Of a stretch of DNA of 64,000 nucleotides, positions 18,483-26,650 are shown piece by piece. The position numbers and the translations under genes were made by a program. The stretch lies in contig NZ_JBAHUR010000002.1 of the NCBI RefSeq assembly GCF_036689815.1, positions 1 to 64,000 on the forward strand. Reading direction: 5' to 3'. This DNA is from Magnetovibrio sp. PR-2 (GTDB taxonomy: Bacteria; Pseudomonadota; Alphaproteobacteria; Rhodospirillales; Magnetovibrionaceae). Below the pieces are notes generated by a model. The model saw only the letters and a list, made by a program, of their open reading frames with translations, did no database searches and was not told the origin of the DNA. Position 1 is the stretch's first letter. Each line of letters opens with the position of its first letter.

Positions 18483-18577
18483 GGCAACTATTCTTTCACT
18501 ATTCCCTGTCATGGTCGAGAAGTTTACAAGTTCCATGTTGAACGTAATTTCATCTAAATGGTTTAAAGTTCTTTGTT

Positions 18578-19171
18578 ATGAAATCAACGAATATCACCCG
18601 CGTCGAGCACCGGATTGCCGCAGAAGAACGCCATAAAGCAAACGGTCATCGCGGAGGCGTCATTTGGCTGACGGGGTTGTCCGGCTCAGGCAAGTCAACC
18701 TTGGCCTTCACCCTGGAAAAGCACCTGTTTGAGTTGGGCTTTCAAGCCTTTGTTTTGGATGGCGATAATGTGCGCCATGGCCTTTGTGGTGACTTGGGGT
18801 TTCATGAACACGATCGGCGCGAAAACATACGGCGCGTTGGGGAAGTGGCCGGTCTGTTCTCTCGCTCTGGTGTCGTCGCCATCGCGGCCTTTATTTCTCC
18901 ATACCAAGAAGAGCGCCAAATGGCGCGTGAAATCGCCGGAGAAAACTTTATTGAAGTTCATGTTGCAGCGTCTCTTAAGGTCTGCGAACAACGCGACCCA
19001 AAAGGCCTTTATAAAAAGGCGCGTGCGGGAGAAATCAAAGATTTTACGGGTATCGATGCGCCATACGAAGAGCCTGAAAAACCCGATATTCGTATTGATA
19101 CCGGTATTGAAACCGTAGAAACCTGTACCGCACAATTGGCAGATTTAATCCAAAAACGTTTTAAAATCTGA
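18578..19171 (+). CDS. cysC: Adenylylsulfate kinase CysC
   Basis: A 197-residue APS kinase, which phosphorylates adenosine 5'-phosphosulfate to PAPS. The P-loop GLSGSGKST is near 32-40, followed by LDGDNVRHGL, the FISPY segment and the family end DPKGLYKKARAGEIKDFTG. It is a stand-alone enzyme, not fused to CysN, and no sulfurylase gene is in the window. PAPS may serve sulfate assimilation or sulfation. Confidence 0.95.
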   Translation: MKSTNITRVEHRIAAEERHKANGHRGGVIWLTGLSGSGKSTLAFTLEKHLFELGFQAFVLDGDNVRHGLCGDLGFHEHDRRENIRRVGEVAGLFSRSGVVAIAAFISPYQEERQMAREIAGENFIEVHVAASLKVCEQRDPKGLYKKARAGEIKDFTGIDAPYEEPEKPDIRIDTGIETVETCTAQLADLIQKRFKI

Positions 19172-19328
19172 CACATATAGCGCTGCATACTGTGCAACCG
19201 CAACCATTGGCGCACTGTTGTTCGTCTTTATAATGACAAAGATGGTCTACTAGGCTCCATAATCAAAGTCATTTTTTGCCATCAAAAGGTCACTTGGGTT
19301 CATAGCTAGGGATTGATATGTTTCCGTC

Positions 19329-20345
19329 ATGAGCTTACCAGTGTCGATCCCTGTTAACCCCAAGATTAACCGCGCAGCGTTGTGCGATGGGCGCGCGCGC
19401 TTTCGTGAAATTGTGGACGCCATCAATGCAGATCATGGTGCGCGTTTGCACGATCACCGCGATACGGCAGACTTTTTCTACGATTTAGGCGAAGAGCCTG
19501 CGGGCAAAGCAAATCCGGTCGATATCGAACACACCATGGACGGCGTCAATGTCATCGTCGTGCCGGGCTTTATGGGTGAGTGCTTTGCCTCCATTGTGGA
19601 TTGCCTCACCGACGGCTTATCGCACATCGAAACCTTTGGGGCTCGCACGTCCATTGCTCAAGTGGCAGGGCGGGGCGGGAGCTCCCACAATGGCCGGATC
19701 TTGCGTGAGCACATTCTGAACGTGACCCGCGACAGCGACAAACGCACAATCTTGATCCCCATGTCAAAGGGAGCTCCAGATACTTTGGAGATGCTGGATC
19801 AATTCCCTGAGATAGCAGAACGCATCGACGCCATCGTGTCTTTGGTGGGCTGTGTCGGGGGCTCACCGTTGAGATACACGGTGCCAACGTGGCTTCGGGT
19901 GTTTTTAAGCTCTTGGCCGATCCCCAATTGCAAACCCTATGGTATGGCCCCGGCCATCAGCATGGACCCCAGGGTTCGGGCAGAATTTTTAGAACGTTTT
20001 GCCTTCCCCCAAAGTGTCAAAACGTATTCCGTCGGGGTTGTAACGTCTGAAGATCAAGTCTGTAGGGGCATGCTGCACCCGTACCAAACGCTGCGTAAAT
20101 TTGACCCTGTAAATGGCCATTTAAACGATTCACAGTTGATGCTGGCCGACCAAATTCTGCCCAACGCAAAGTTTTTGGGCGCGCTCAACAGCAATCACGT
20201 CGCAGCCGCCATGCCGGTTGAGCGCAGCCATCACTGGTTCGCGCGTTTGGTCGCAGGGGTCGCACTGGACAAAACGGCATTTCCCCGGGAAGTCCTGGTC
20301 GAAGCCATTGTGCGCCAGGTTCTGGAAGACCTTCCGATCTCTTAA
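19329..20345 (+). CDS. Possible alpha/beta-hydrolase-like protein, function unknown
   Basis: A 338-residue soluble protein that I do not recognise by family. Two features suggest an alpha/beta-hydrolase fold: a hydrophobic strand with an oxyanion-like turn (VNVIVVPGFMGECF, about 74-87) and a nucleophile-elbow-like IPMSKGAPD (about 142-150), with Ser followed by Lys-Gly. A late Asn-His (LNSNHVAAA) could supply the histidine. It follows cysC by 157 bp on the same strand. No signal peptide or membrane segment is seen. The ribosome site before the ATG is poor. Confidence 0.5.
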   Translation: MSLPVSIPVNPKINRAALCDGRARFREIVDAINADHGARLHDHRDTADFFYDLGEEPAGKANPVDIEHTMDGVNVIVVPGFMGECFASIVDCLTDGLSHIETFGARTSIAQVAGRGGSSHNGRILREHILNVTRDSDKRTILIPMSKGAPDTLEMLDQFPEIAERIDAIVSLVGCVGGSPLRYTVPTWLRVFLSSWPIPNCKPYGMAPAISMDPRVRAEFLERFAFPQSVKTYSVGVVTSEDQVCRGMLHPYQTLRKFDPVNGHLNDSQLMLADQILPNAKFLGALNSNHVAAAMPVERSHHWFARLVAGVALDKTAFPREVLVEAIVRQVLEDLPIS

Positions 20346-20354
20346 ACCCAGCTC

Positions 20355-21695
20355 CTATTTCGAAGCGATCAATTCGTCCAAGATCCGCAACACTTCCAAG
20401 GACGGCTTTTCGACCAACTCGATTTCCGCCAAAGCACCTTCCAAGTCGTGGTCCGCGTATCTGCGAGCGGCTTCAATACCGTGAATGTGAACCTGGGCGT
20501 GGGGCTCTTCCAAAGCTTTGAACGCCGGGTGGCTGAGGATCGTCGGATCCGTAATACCCGCAACCCATTTGCCCAAACGACAAGAGGTGTGATCCGCAAG
20601 CTCGTCCGGGTTCAGCGTCGTGCGGCCGATGACCATTTCGGCCAATTTCTTTTTCCAGATCACGTGATCCGATTTCGCCCGCACAATGGCCGCATTGGGG
20701 ACTTGCATGGTCATCACGTCGTCCATGTCGGCGGTGATGCCTTTGTCGGCCTTGTCCATGGCGTCCACAACAGTGTCAATAGACTCCACGTTCTTGCTGG
20801 CCATTTGGGCGATCACCGCAATACCTTGGCTGACTTCGTTGGAGGCCTCGGTCTGTTGGCTCAAGACATTGGCGATTTCACCCATGCGCGTCGTCACATC
20901 GGTGATGCGCGTGGCAATGGTATCCATTTCGTTGCCCGTGGTTTGGATCACCTCACGCCCAGCAGCCACAGCGTTTGCGCCTTCTTCCATAGAGTGAACG
21001 ATGACATTCATTTCACTGCGCAGGTGCTCAATACGCTTGGTGATTTCATCCGTCACGTGCGACGTTTGATTGGCGAGGTTTTTCACCTCAGAAGCCACAA
21101 CGGCAAAGCCTTTACCCGCTTCACCTGCGCGCGCAGCTTCAATCGTTGCGTTCAGTGCCAACAAGTTGGTTTGCTTTGCAATACCGTCGATTTCACCGAC
21201 CATGTCACTGATCTGCAAGGCGGCTTCTTGAAGGGTATCGACTTTGGCCGCAGCACCTTCGACAGCTTGCGCAATGCTTTCCATGGAGGTGATCGAACGC
21301 TCAGCAGCAGATTTGCCGGAATTCGCCGCCTCATGCGCCAATTCGGCTTCTGCAGCCGCAGCATCGGAGTTTGAGGCAATGTCTTTGACGGTGGCGACCA
21401 TCTCTTCGGTGGCCGCTGCAATGGATTGAGAGCGATGATCGACCTCACGCACATCGCGGGTCATGGAAGCAGCACCAATCACAGCATCGTTCAACGCAAC
21501 GGAAACACTGACCATACGCTCCAACGAACGACCGCCAAAGCCCATCATCTTATCGGCGACAAGTCTGATCTTATGCCCAATGCGCGACGAGCCTTCCGGA
21601 ACTTCGATGAATTCACCGTCTTCCAGTTTAGACAGAGCGCCTTCGATATCTTCATCAATATCCGTGACGACTTCATCCGTGTTTTGCTCGAGCAT
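20355..21695 (-). CDS. Soluble methyl-accepting protein with C-terminal CZB zinc domain
   Basis: A 446-residue chemoreceptor-like protein. It has no membrane helices or periplasmic domain. The signalling hairpin is typical ([35 protein letters not shown], about 166-200). The C-terminal about 110 residues match the CZB (chemoreceptor zinc-binding) domain: [10 protein letters not shown], then TSCRLGKWV, then [15 protein letters not shown]. The Cys and His ligands are all present. CZB receptors sense zinc or hypochlorite-linked oxidation at this cysteine. It stands alone without che genes nearby. Confidence 0.88.
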   Translation of the reverse strand: MLEQNTDEVVTDIDEDIEGALSKLEDGEFIEVPEGSSRIGHKIRLVADKMMGFGGRSLERMVSVSVALNDAVIGAASMTRDVREVDHRSQSIAAATEEMVATVKDIASNSDAAAAEAELAHEAANSGKSAAERSITSMESIAQAVEGAAAKVDTLQEAALQISDMVGEIDGIAKQTNLLALNATIEAARAGEAGKGFAVVASEVKNLANQTSHVTDEITKRIEHLRSEMNVIVHSMEEGANAVAAGREVIQTTGNEMDTIATRITDVTTRMGEIANVLSQQTEASNEVSQGIAVIAQMASKNVESIDTVVDAMDKADKGITADMDDVMTMQVPNAAIVRAKSDHVIWKKKLAEMVIGRTTLNPDELADHTSCRLGKWVAGITDPTILSHPAFKALEEPHAQVHIHGIEAARRYADHDLEGALAEIELVEKPSLEVLRILDELIASK

Positions 21696-21854
21696 GCGTC
21701 CTATCCCTCAAAGAATCAAAATTTGAATGCATCATAGTTTAGCAATACGTGTGAGTAAATTATTTCAAACGTGAAACTATTGAAATATATGTGATATTTT
21801 CCATACAATTTAAACCTTCGGGGGGGGCTCATAATCGTTTTTGTGGGTTTGGGC

Positions 21855-21883
21855 TTGTCAGCATGGATTGGCTGGGTTAAGAG
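21855..21883 (+). promoter_or_regulatory. Possible promoter of tRNA-Ser
   Basis: TTGTCA (21855-21860) and TAAGAG (21878-21883) are separated by 17 bp and lie 34 bp upstream of the tRNA. The -10 match is weak, so this is tentative. Confidence 0.3.
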
Positions 21884-21917
21884 ACGGGCAACGCGAAAGC
21901 GCCAAAATTTTGGATAC

Positions 21918-22007
21918 GGAGAGGTGGCAGAGTGGTCGAATGCGGCGGTCTTGAAAACCGTTGAGCCTTCGCGGGTTCCGTGGGTTCGAATCCCACCCTC
22001 TCCGCCA
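21918..22007 (+). tRNA. tRNA-Ser (anticodon UGA)
   Basis: A 90-nt class II tRNA including an encoded CCA end. GGAGAGG and CCTCTCC form the acceptor stem, GTTCGAATC the T loop, and a long variable arm is present. The anticodon loop CTTGAAA gives UGA, reading UCA. The 3' end is the integration site of the element that follows. Confidence 0.96.
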
Positions 22008-22010
22008 AAA
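21994..22010 (+). repeat. Left attachment site (att core, within tRNA-Ser)
   Basis: The 17-bp core CACCCTCTCCGCCAAAA spans the end of the T stem, the acceptor stem, CCA and three bases beyond. Integration here keeps the tRNA intact. Confidence 0.85.
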
Positions 22011-22121
22011 TCCTGTTTGCGCACGTTCGCGAAACCCTGGAAAAACAGCGGAATTACAAGCTTTTGAACCCTGAATGTATTCTTCAGGGTTCGCTTGCGT
22101 GCGCGTGTTTTCGGGAGCATA

Positions 22122-22141
22122 GTATAGGTCTATGTATAGGT
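22122..22141 (+). promoter_or_regulatory. Paired GTATAGGT sites, left end (candidate integrase arm sites)
   Basis: GTATAGGT occurs twice (22122-22129 and 22134-22141) with a 4-bp spacer. An identical pair in the same orientation lies at the right end of the element. This fits arm-type binding sites for the integrase or an excision factor. Confidence 0.55.
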
Positions 22142-22178
22142 TGGGGTGTTTGGCTCCCCACTGGATAGGTCTTTTGAT

Positions 22179-23360
22179 ATGCACACACTCACTGCATCTC
22201 GTTTGAAGAATCTCACAAAACGCGGCTTGCATGGCGACGGCGGCGGGCTGTACCTGCAAATCACTGCTGCTGGCCACAAATCGTGGATATTCAGATACCG
22301 CGTCGGCAGCAAGCTGCGTAACCACGGACTTGGCGCACTGCACACCGTATCGCTAGCAGAAGCACGCGAGAAAGCGCAGGCCTGTCGCCAGCTCCGCCTG
22401 CAGGGGATCGACCCTATCGAGGAACAAAAACGAAAGCGTTCAGTGGCAGCGCTTGAGGCTGCTCGCGCCTTCACATTTCAAGACTGTGCAGAAGGCTACA
22501 TAGCTGCCCACAAGGCAGGTTGGAAGAATGCAAAGCATGCCGAACAATGGACACGGTCTCTGGAGATGTTTGTCTATCCCCATTTCGGCAGTCTGCCAGT
22601 TGCAGATATAGATGTCAGACTGGTGCTCAAAGCCATCGAGCCTATTTGGGCAACTAAGTCCGAAACGGCCTCACGAGTGCGCGGGCGCATAGAGGCAGTG
22701 CTGGATTGGGCAAAGGTGCGCGGCTATCGCAGCGGCGAAAACCCTGCCCAGTGGCGTGGCAACTTATCACACCTCCTACCTGCCAAGCAGAGGATTAGCA
22801 AAGTAATCCACCACGCAGCACTGCCTCATGCTGAGATGCCACGTTTCTGGGGTGAGCTGGTCAAGCAACCTGGCATGGGCGCACAAGCACTGCAGCTCAC
22901 CATCCTCACTGCCTGCCGCACTGGTGAGGTGCTGCAGGCCACGTGGGATGAATTTGATTTTGAGAACGGCATTTGGACTATTCCAGCGGAGCGCATGAAA
23001 GGCGGGGCGGAACACCGTGTGCCGCTGTCGTCTGGCGCTGTGTCACTCTTGGAAAAACTACAGAGAGAACGATCTAGTGATTATGTCTTTCCCGGAAGCA
23101 AGGAAGGAAAGCCGCTATCCAACATGGCTATGAAAATGGTGCTCCGTCGCATGGGGCGCGACGACCTTACCGTGCATGGGTTTCGCTCAACGTTTCGAGA
23201 CTGGGCTGCAGATGCCACAGATGCCCCCAGAGAGGTGGCCGAGGCCGCGCTGGCACACACCCTCACGAGCAAGGTGGAAGCAGCGTATATGCGCTCAGAT
23301 TTGTTTGAGAAACGGCGGGGGTTGATGAAGGGCTGGTGTACTTTTTATTCAGCAAACTAG
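22179..23360 (+). CDS. P4-type tyrosine integrase
   Basis: A 393-residue tyrosine recombinase. The N-terminal arm-binding domain (DUF4102 type) is seen in LTKRGLHGDGGGLYLQI and RYRVGSKLRNHGLGALHTVSLAEAREKA. A SAM-like core-binding domain follows, then the catalytic domain with R (TACRTGEVL), HGFRSTF, ALAHTL and the nucleophile Tyr in AAYMRSD. All catalytic positions seem present, so it should be active. The ATG at 22179 follows GGATAGG; the GTG at 22146 would add 11 unlikely residues. It lies 170 bp from the tRNA and faces away from it, as is usual for tRNA islands. Confidence 0.94.
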   Translation: MHTLTASRLKNLTKRGLHGDGGGLYLQITAAGHKSWIFRYRVGSKLRNHGLGALHTVSLAEAREKAQACRQLRLQGIDPIEEQKRKRSVAALEAARAFTFQDCAEGYIAAHKAGWKNAKHAEQWTRSLEMFVYPHFGSLPVADIDVRLVLKAIEPIWATKSETASRVRGRIEAVLDWAKVRGYRSGENPAQWRGNLSHLLPAKQRISKVIHHAALPHAEMPRFWGELVKQPGMGAQALQLTILTACRTGEVLQATWDEFDFENGIWTIPAERMKGGAEHRVPLSSGAVSLLEKLQRERSSDYVFPGSKEGKPLSNMAMKMVLRRMGRDDLTVHGFRSTFRDWAADATDAPREVAEAALAHTLTSKVEAAYMRSDLFEKRRGLMKGWCTFYSAN

Positions 23361-23370
23361 ACCGAAAAGT

Positions 23371-23946
23371 CTATTTATTATCTTTTTGTTTGATCACATC
23401 AAGATCGCTTATTGCTTTTTTCTTGAGCTTTTCCTCATCATCCGCATCATTATTGTTTGCCAAATAGTACTTATTCGACATCGATGTATCAAGACAGTAC
23501 CAAGCTGAAAACACGCCTCCAAAAAATAATATATAAATATACACAGCAAAAATAAACGCAACCGTATAGCTAATCAAATTCCAAAAAACCAACAGCAAAT
23601 TGTTTCCGTTTGCCAAATACACGACAGAGTTGTTTATGAAATCATAAAAAAAGCGTAAAACAGAGCTATTGCTTCCTGAATAGTCATAGAATAAATATGA
23701 AAAAATGAGCAGCGTTGACGCTATAAAATACCAAGGGTATTCACGTGGGCTTTTTTTAGGATTTAGGATTTTGCAATCCTCAGTTAACTTTACAATGATT
23801 TTGTTAAGTATGAATATTGCAAAAATTGCAAGCGGATCTTTGTCCCTAAAGACAGTCCTCCATTTAACACCAACTACAAGTAGTAGCCATGCTAGCGCTC
23901 CAGCCAAAAAGGCCGGATAGATTAACTTGTCAGCAAGGTCATTCAT
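23371..23946 (-). CDS. Small integral membrane protein of the tRNA-Ser element, unknown
   Basis: A 191-residue protein I do not recognise. Four hydrophobic segments are visible near residues 10-28, 38-54, 71-88 and 118-146, the last long enough for a hairpin. The acidic and lysine-rich tail (NNNDADDEEKLKKKAISDL) is probably cytoplasmic. The gene is visibly AT-rich compared with the chromosome, a sign of transfer. It is the second gene of an operon, 13 bp behind its partner, with GGTGAAAG as ribosome site. A membrane effector partnered by the PLD-like protein is possible, but no function is proven. Confidence 0.75.
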   Translation of the reverse strand: MNDLADKLIYPAFLAGALAWLLLVVGVKWRTVFRDKDPLAIFAIFILNKIIVKLTEDCKILNPKKSPREYPWYFIASTLLIFSYLFYDYSGSNSSVLRFFYDFINNSVVYLANGNNLLLVFWNLISYTVAFIFAVYIYILFFGGVFSAWYCLDTSMSNKYYLANNNDADDEEKLKKKAISDLDVIKQKDNK

Positions 23947-23959
23947 CTTTCACCAAAGG

Positions 23960-24706
23960 TCACGCACTCAACTTCTTTGTATCTGAAATGAGAGATAGTT
24001 CCTGTGCATAAGAAGCCAACTCTTCTCCGTATTCGGGATCATTGACATTGGCAAACATTTTTCCATCAACGTTTACAAGATAGCTTTTAGAATCAACCAA
24101 GATAAATCGGCATTTGCATCGAGATATGTCACGCAGTTTTATTGTGCTCGACATATGATTGGCAGAAGAGTTTGCCAATGCAAGCAGAAGCATATTTCGA
24201 TCCGCCCCCCCGTCCGGCTCATTCTTTAAATAGATGTCAATTGGAACGTTTTTTTGTGAAGCACTTAGGGCTGCATCAATGATCAGAGGACTAGCAAAAT
24301 AGGGCCTCTCATTCATGCTGTTTGAGAGATTATCATCAAATATTACGATCTCTTCATTTGCGCGCTTCATAAGCTCACTGATCAAATAAACAATATCTGA
24401 CTGGGTGGCTCCCATTTTGCTTAGTGCTAAAAATACATTTGAGTTGCTTTGGATTGCATCGCGAATTGTAGATATGGTTTGAAGAGCTTCTTGAGCATCT
24501 TCTTTATTACTAAACACATATGATCCTGAACGGATATGATATGAATGCATCCGCATAAGGATGCTTGAAAAAGTGCGCCGGTATCTGTCCAGGGTTTCCA
24601 TAATTGTAAAAGTTCTCTCAGCCGTTTTGACATGGGATTTAACATCGCCAGATTCTGGTTTTGATGAACTATTATCCGAGTCTGCCTTTCCGCGCAATAG
24701 TTGCAT
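23960..24706 (-). CDS. Degenerate PLD-like domain protein of the tRNA-Ser element, unknown
   Basis: A 248-residue soluble protein. After a helical N-terminal part (to about 105), the order of elements resembles a phospholipase-D-like half domain: helix ISELMKRANEEIVIFDDNL, then LIIDAALSASQKNVPIDIYL, then KCRFILVDSKSYLVNVDG and FANVNDPEYGEELASYAQEL. The catalytic HxK of active PLDs is missing, so it would be a binding or sensing domain. AT-rich base use sets it apart from the host. It lies first in an operon with the membrane protein and downstream of the structured repeats. The PLD assignment is by pattern only. Confidence 0.65.
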   Translation of the reverse strand: MQLLRGKADSDNSSSKPESGDVKSHVKTAERTFTIMETLDRYRRTFSSILMRMHSYHIRSGSYVFSNKEDAQEALQTISTIRDAIQSNSNVFLALSKMGATQSDIVYLISELMKRANEEIVIFDDNLSNSMNERPYFASPLIIDAALSASQKNVPIDIYLKNEPDGGADRNMLLLALANSSANHMSSTIKLRDISRCKCRFILVDSKSYLVNVDGKMFANVNDPEYGEELASYAQELSLISDTKKLSA

Positions 24707-24814
24707 AATATTATTTGTGCTCTTTTTAGCATATTACCAGAGTCACCTTTTTTTGACATGTATAAATATCCAACCAGTAATTCTGTCCTAGGCATTCCAC
24801 TGAGGTACGGAGCA

Positions 24815-25008
24815 CTAAGGGTGCAACCCTTAGCAAGATCGTATTTCGGAGCATCAAGGCTATGCTCTGTGCAGAAATGCAATCTTGCCGCCGTTCACCG
24901 CTCATTGTTGAGCGGGTTTCTAAGGGCAGCCGCCCTTAGCAAGTCGGAGTTCTGGCAGAGCATGAACATGCTCTGTGCAGATACTCAAACTTGCACCCAG
25001 CTCACCGC
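24815..25008. repeat. Two tandem copies of a 105-bp structured repeat
   Basis: Copy 1 begins at 24815 and copy 2 at 24920. Each has a CTAAGGG/CCCTTAG hairpin, a closing stem GCAAG(A)T/A(T)CTTGC, an inner hairpin built on GAGCAT/ATGCTC, the shared CTGTGCAGA after it, and ACCGCTCA at the end. The stems differ in sequence yet stay paired in both copies (GCAAGAT/ATCTTGC versus GCAAGT/ACTTGC; inner stem extended to CAGAGCATG/CATGCTCTG), which argues for a selected structure. An extra CCGCTCA/TGAGCGG hairpin (24898-24915) joins the copies. It may be a noncoding RNA, a leader, or an origin-like DNA structure of the element. Confidence 0.6.
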
Positions 25009-25188
25009 TCAATTTTCATCGCTTTTTTGCTCGTCATGTCGCACTCATTAGCAGTGAAAGAAAAAGGATATCTGAGATACTGGAGCACTACGAAACAACC
25101 CGCGACCTGGGTCATGCTGCGTGCTATAATTACACTGCATGTTGCGTTGGCGTTCGTCCTTGTTCGCTGGCAAGAGGACATGTAGCAC

Positions 25189-25208
25189 GTATAGGTCAAA
25201 GTATAGGT
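25189..25208 (+). promoter_or_regulatory. Paired GTATAGGT sites, right end (candidate integrase arm sites)
   Basis: GTATAGGT lies at 25189-25196 and 25201-25208 with a 4-bp spacer, matching the left-end pair in sequence, spacing and orientation. It is about 86 bp from the right att core. Confidence 0.55.
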
Positions 25209-25293
25209 ACAGCATATGTACCACACACTAAAACATCTATTTTTACAGTAAAAACAATCGGTTAATGTATTCGGGCATCTCCACCATTTCGGA

Positions 25294-25310
25294 CACCCTC
25301 TCCGCCAAAA
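25294..25310 (+). repeat. Right attachment site (att core)
   Basis: An exact 17-bp copy of the tRNA-Ser 3' end. It overlaps the left arm of the following terminator, so the junction with host DNA lies within or near this core. Confidence 0.85.
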
Positions 25311-25344
25311 GAAAAGAGCCCCAACCGGGGCTCTTTTCTTTTGG
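25305..25344 (+). terminator. Displaced terminator of tRNA-Ser
   Basis: CCAAAAGAAAAGAGCCCC and its perfect reverse complement flank an AACC loop, giving a very stable hairpin ending in TCTTTT. Before insertion of the element this would directly follow tRNA-Ser. Confidence 0.85.
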
Positions 25345-25465
25345 AGACGAGGGTTTGGTGAACGAAGCCAAGTTCGGCGGTTGGGGCAATGATCATTTCG
25401 CCATCACTTTGACTTTAGAATCCAAGCCATTATGATTGCCAAAAGCTTTGATACGGGGAAAAGCG

Positions 25466-26011
25466 ATGCGTGTAATTTGGGGGATTTTATCATTTGCCGT
25501 GCTTTTGTGCTTTGGCGAGGCTCAGGCTCAGATCCAGGCCCCAAAGCCTCTTTACCAGCTGAAGACTGAATTTTCGGAAGATGCCTTCGTCTGGTCAAAG
25601 GCCAAAGGAACTGGGGTGATTGCCGGTCAGGCCAGCTTGGTCGCGCAAGGCGGGTTCGTTCAGTATCCGGGTGAAAAGCCGGTCATTTTGATCGCGCGCA
25701 ATGCCTACACTGACGAAATCGTCTCGACCTCTCGTCAACCCGGTTTTTTCAACACGTACTCCGACGTTGCAAAACATCCTGGATATTTTCAATTTCGACG
25801 GGTCGTCCAACCGGATGAAAAAGGCCGTTTTCGCTTTGAAAACTTACCGGCAGGGGAGTGGTACATTGCCTCAACCGTCATCTGGTTTACCCGGGACCAG
25901 TTGGGACAAATAAGTGTTCACGGTGGAAACGTTTGGGGTCTTATTACACTTGATGACGGTGAAATAAGAAACAATCTACACTTAAACACGACAACAGATC
26001 TGTTGGAGTAA
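25466..26011 (+). CDS. Exported protein of unknown function
   Basis: A 181-residue protein with a signal peptide (MRVIWGILSFAVLLCFGEAQAQ). The mature part is predicted beta-rich and contains FRRVVQPDEKGRFRFENLPAGEWYIA near 120-145. That pattern resembles the prealbumin-like regulatory folds that sit in carboxypeptidase and TonB-linked proteins. No catalytic motif is seen. The ATG at 25466 is about 6 nt behind GGGGA; the frame from 25436 adds residues before the signal peptide. Confidence 0.65.
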   Translation: MRVIWGILSFAVLLCFGEAQAQIQAPKPLYQLKTEFSEDAFVWSKAKGTGVIAGQASLVAQGGFVQYPGEKPVILIARNAYTDEIVSTSRQPGFFNTYSDVAKHPGYFQFRRVVQPDEKGRFRFENLPAGEWYIASTVIWFTRDQLGQISVHGGNVWGLITLDDGEIRNNLHLNTTTDLLE

Positions 26012-26196
26012 GGGAATCAGTGGTTGATGCTTTTTGCGTCTGAAAGAGGAGTTCACCTACAATGATGTACCCCTGTATGGGGCGCGCCCGCGCACGCTCG
26101 TTATCTTTACGTCGCAATTTGATGTTCAGCACTGTTGCCGCCGCAACGTTGGCGACAGCAATCGCTTTCACGCTTTAAGTCTAAAGGCTGAGTGCT

Positions 26197-26550
26197 TTAG
26201 CGCCACAAAGAGAATGCTGCGCGAACGGTTTTATTGAACAGCTCTGAGATACGGAACACGTCGCTTGTGGCTGTTTCCAGACTTTTGGCAAATTCCGCGT
26301 CAACAGGTGCGGTGCGGAGATCTTCGGCCAAGGACTGTCCCCGGTTCAAATTCACAATCTTTTGCGCATCCCCAGATAGGCTGACGGTGTCGTTAACCGT
26401 GCGATCTGGACCCGTACTATCTGCGTTGGACTTGGACGCATTTTGACCCGTGTCTTTCCCCGTGGCTGAGACCTGCTCACGACCGGAAGACATATTAAAC
26501 GCATCACGAACCGAATTCGGCTGGGCGTTTTGGGCATCAATCGTATTCAT
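26197..26550 (-). CDS. Small hydrophilic protein, unknown
   Basis: A 117-residue soluble protein beginning MNTIDAQNAQPNSV, with a low-complexity Ser/Asn/Thr/Asp-rich middle and a helical end (DTVSLSGDAQKIVNLNRGQ ... FAKSLETATSDVFRISELF). The arrangement resembles small FlgM-like or secreted flagellum-linked proteins of alphaproteobacteria, but this is only a resemblance. The ribosome site is weak. A longer frame to 26586 is possible but adds an unlikely Cys-rich start. Confidence 0.5.
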   Translation of the reverse strand: MNTIDAQNAQPNSVRDAFNMSSGREQVSATGKDTGQNASKSNADSTGPDRTVNDTVSLSGDAQKIVNLNRGQSLAEDLRTAPVDAEFAKSLETATSDVFRISELFNKTVRAAFSLWR

Positions 26551-26583
26551 AAGATACACTTTAGCACATTGTGCGCCGCTGCA

Positions 26584-26616
26584 CAAAAAAATGGCCCGGC
26601 GGGGTTACCACCGGGC
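26584..26616 (-). terminator. Terminator of the small gene at 26651-26854
   Basis: GCCCGG (26594-26599) pairs with CCGGGC (26611-26616); on the minus strand a run of seven Ts follows within two bases. Confidence 0.8.
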
Positions 26617-26650
26617 ATACAGTGAAGGTATTGATCACTGAAGACCTATT

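Larger units (their letters stand above)
21994..25310. mobile_element. 3.3-kb integrative element in tRNA-Ser
   Basis: A 17-bp sequence, CACCCTCTCCGCCAAAA, occurs at the 3' end of tRNA-Ser (21994-22010) and again at 25294-25310. Between the copies are a tyrosine integrase, a convergent two-gene AT-rich operon and a structured-repeat region. The tRNA's likely terminator lies just beyond the right copy, as expected when an element inserts at a tRNA 3' end. No transfer, replication or capsid gene is present, so it would need help to move. Minimal satellite, cargo-only island or decayed remnant are all possible. Confidence 0.88.

Noticed and set aside
22146-22178. Upstream GTG start for the integrase
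   Set aside because: It would add eleven residues before the conserved arm-binding domain and overlaps a small hairpin; the ATG at 22179 has a better ribosome site.
24815-25008. CRISPR array
   Set aside because: There are only two copies, they abut without spacers, they are about 105 bp long and no cas gene is near.
24975-25265. Short open frames through the structured-repeat region
   Set aside because: They overlap stems of the repeat, have no ribosome site and give low-complexity sequence with scattered cysteines.
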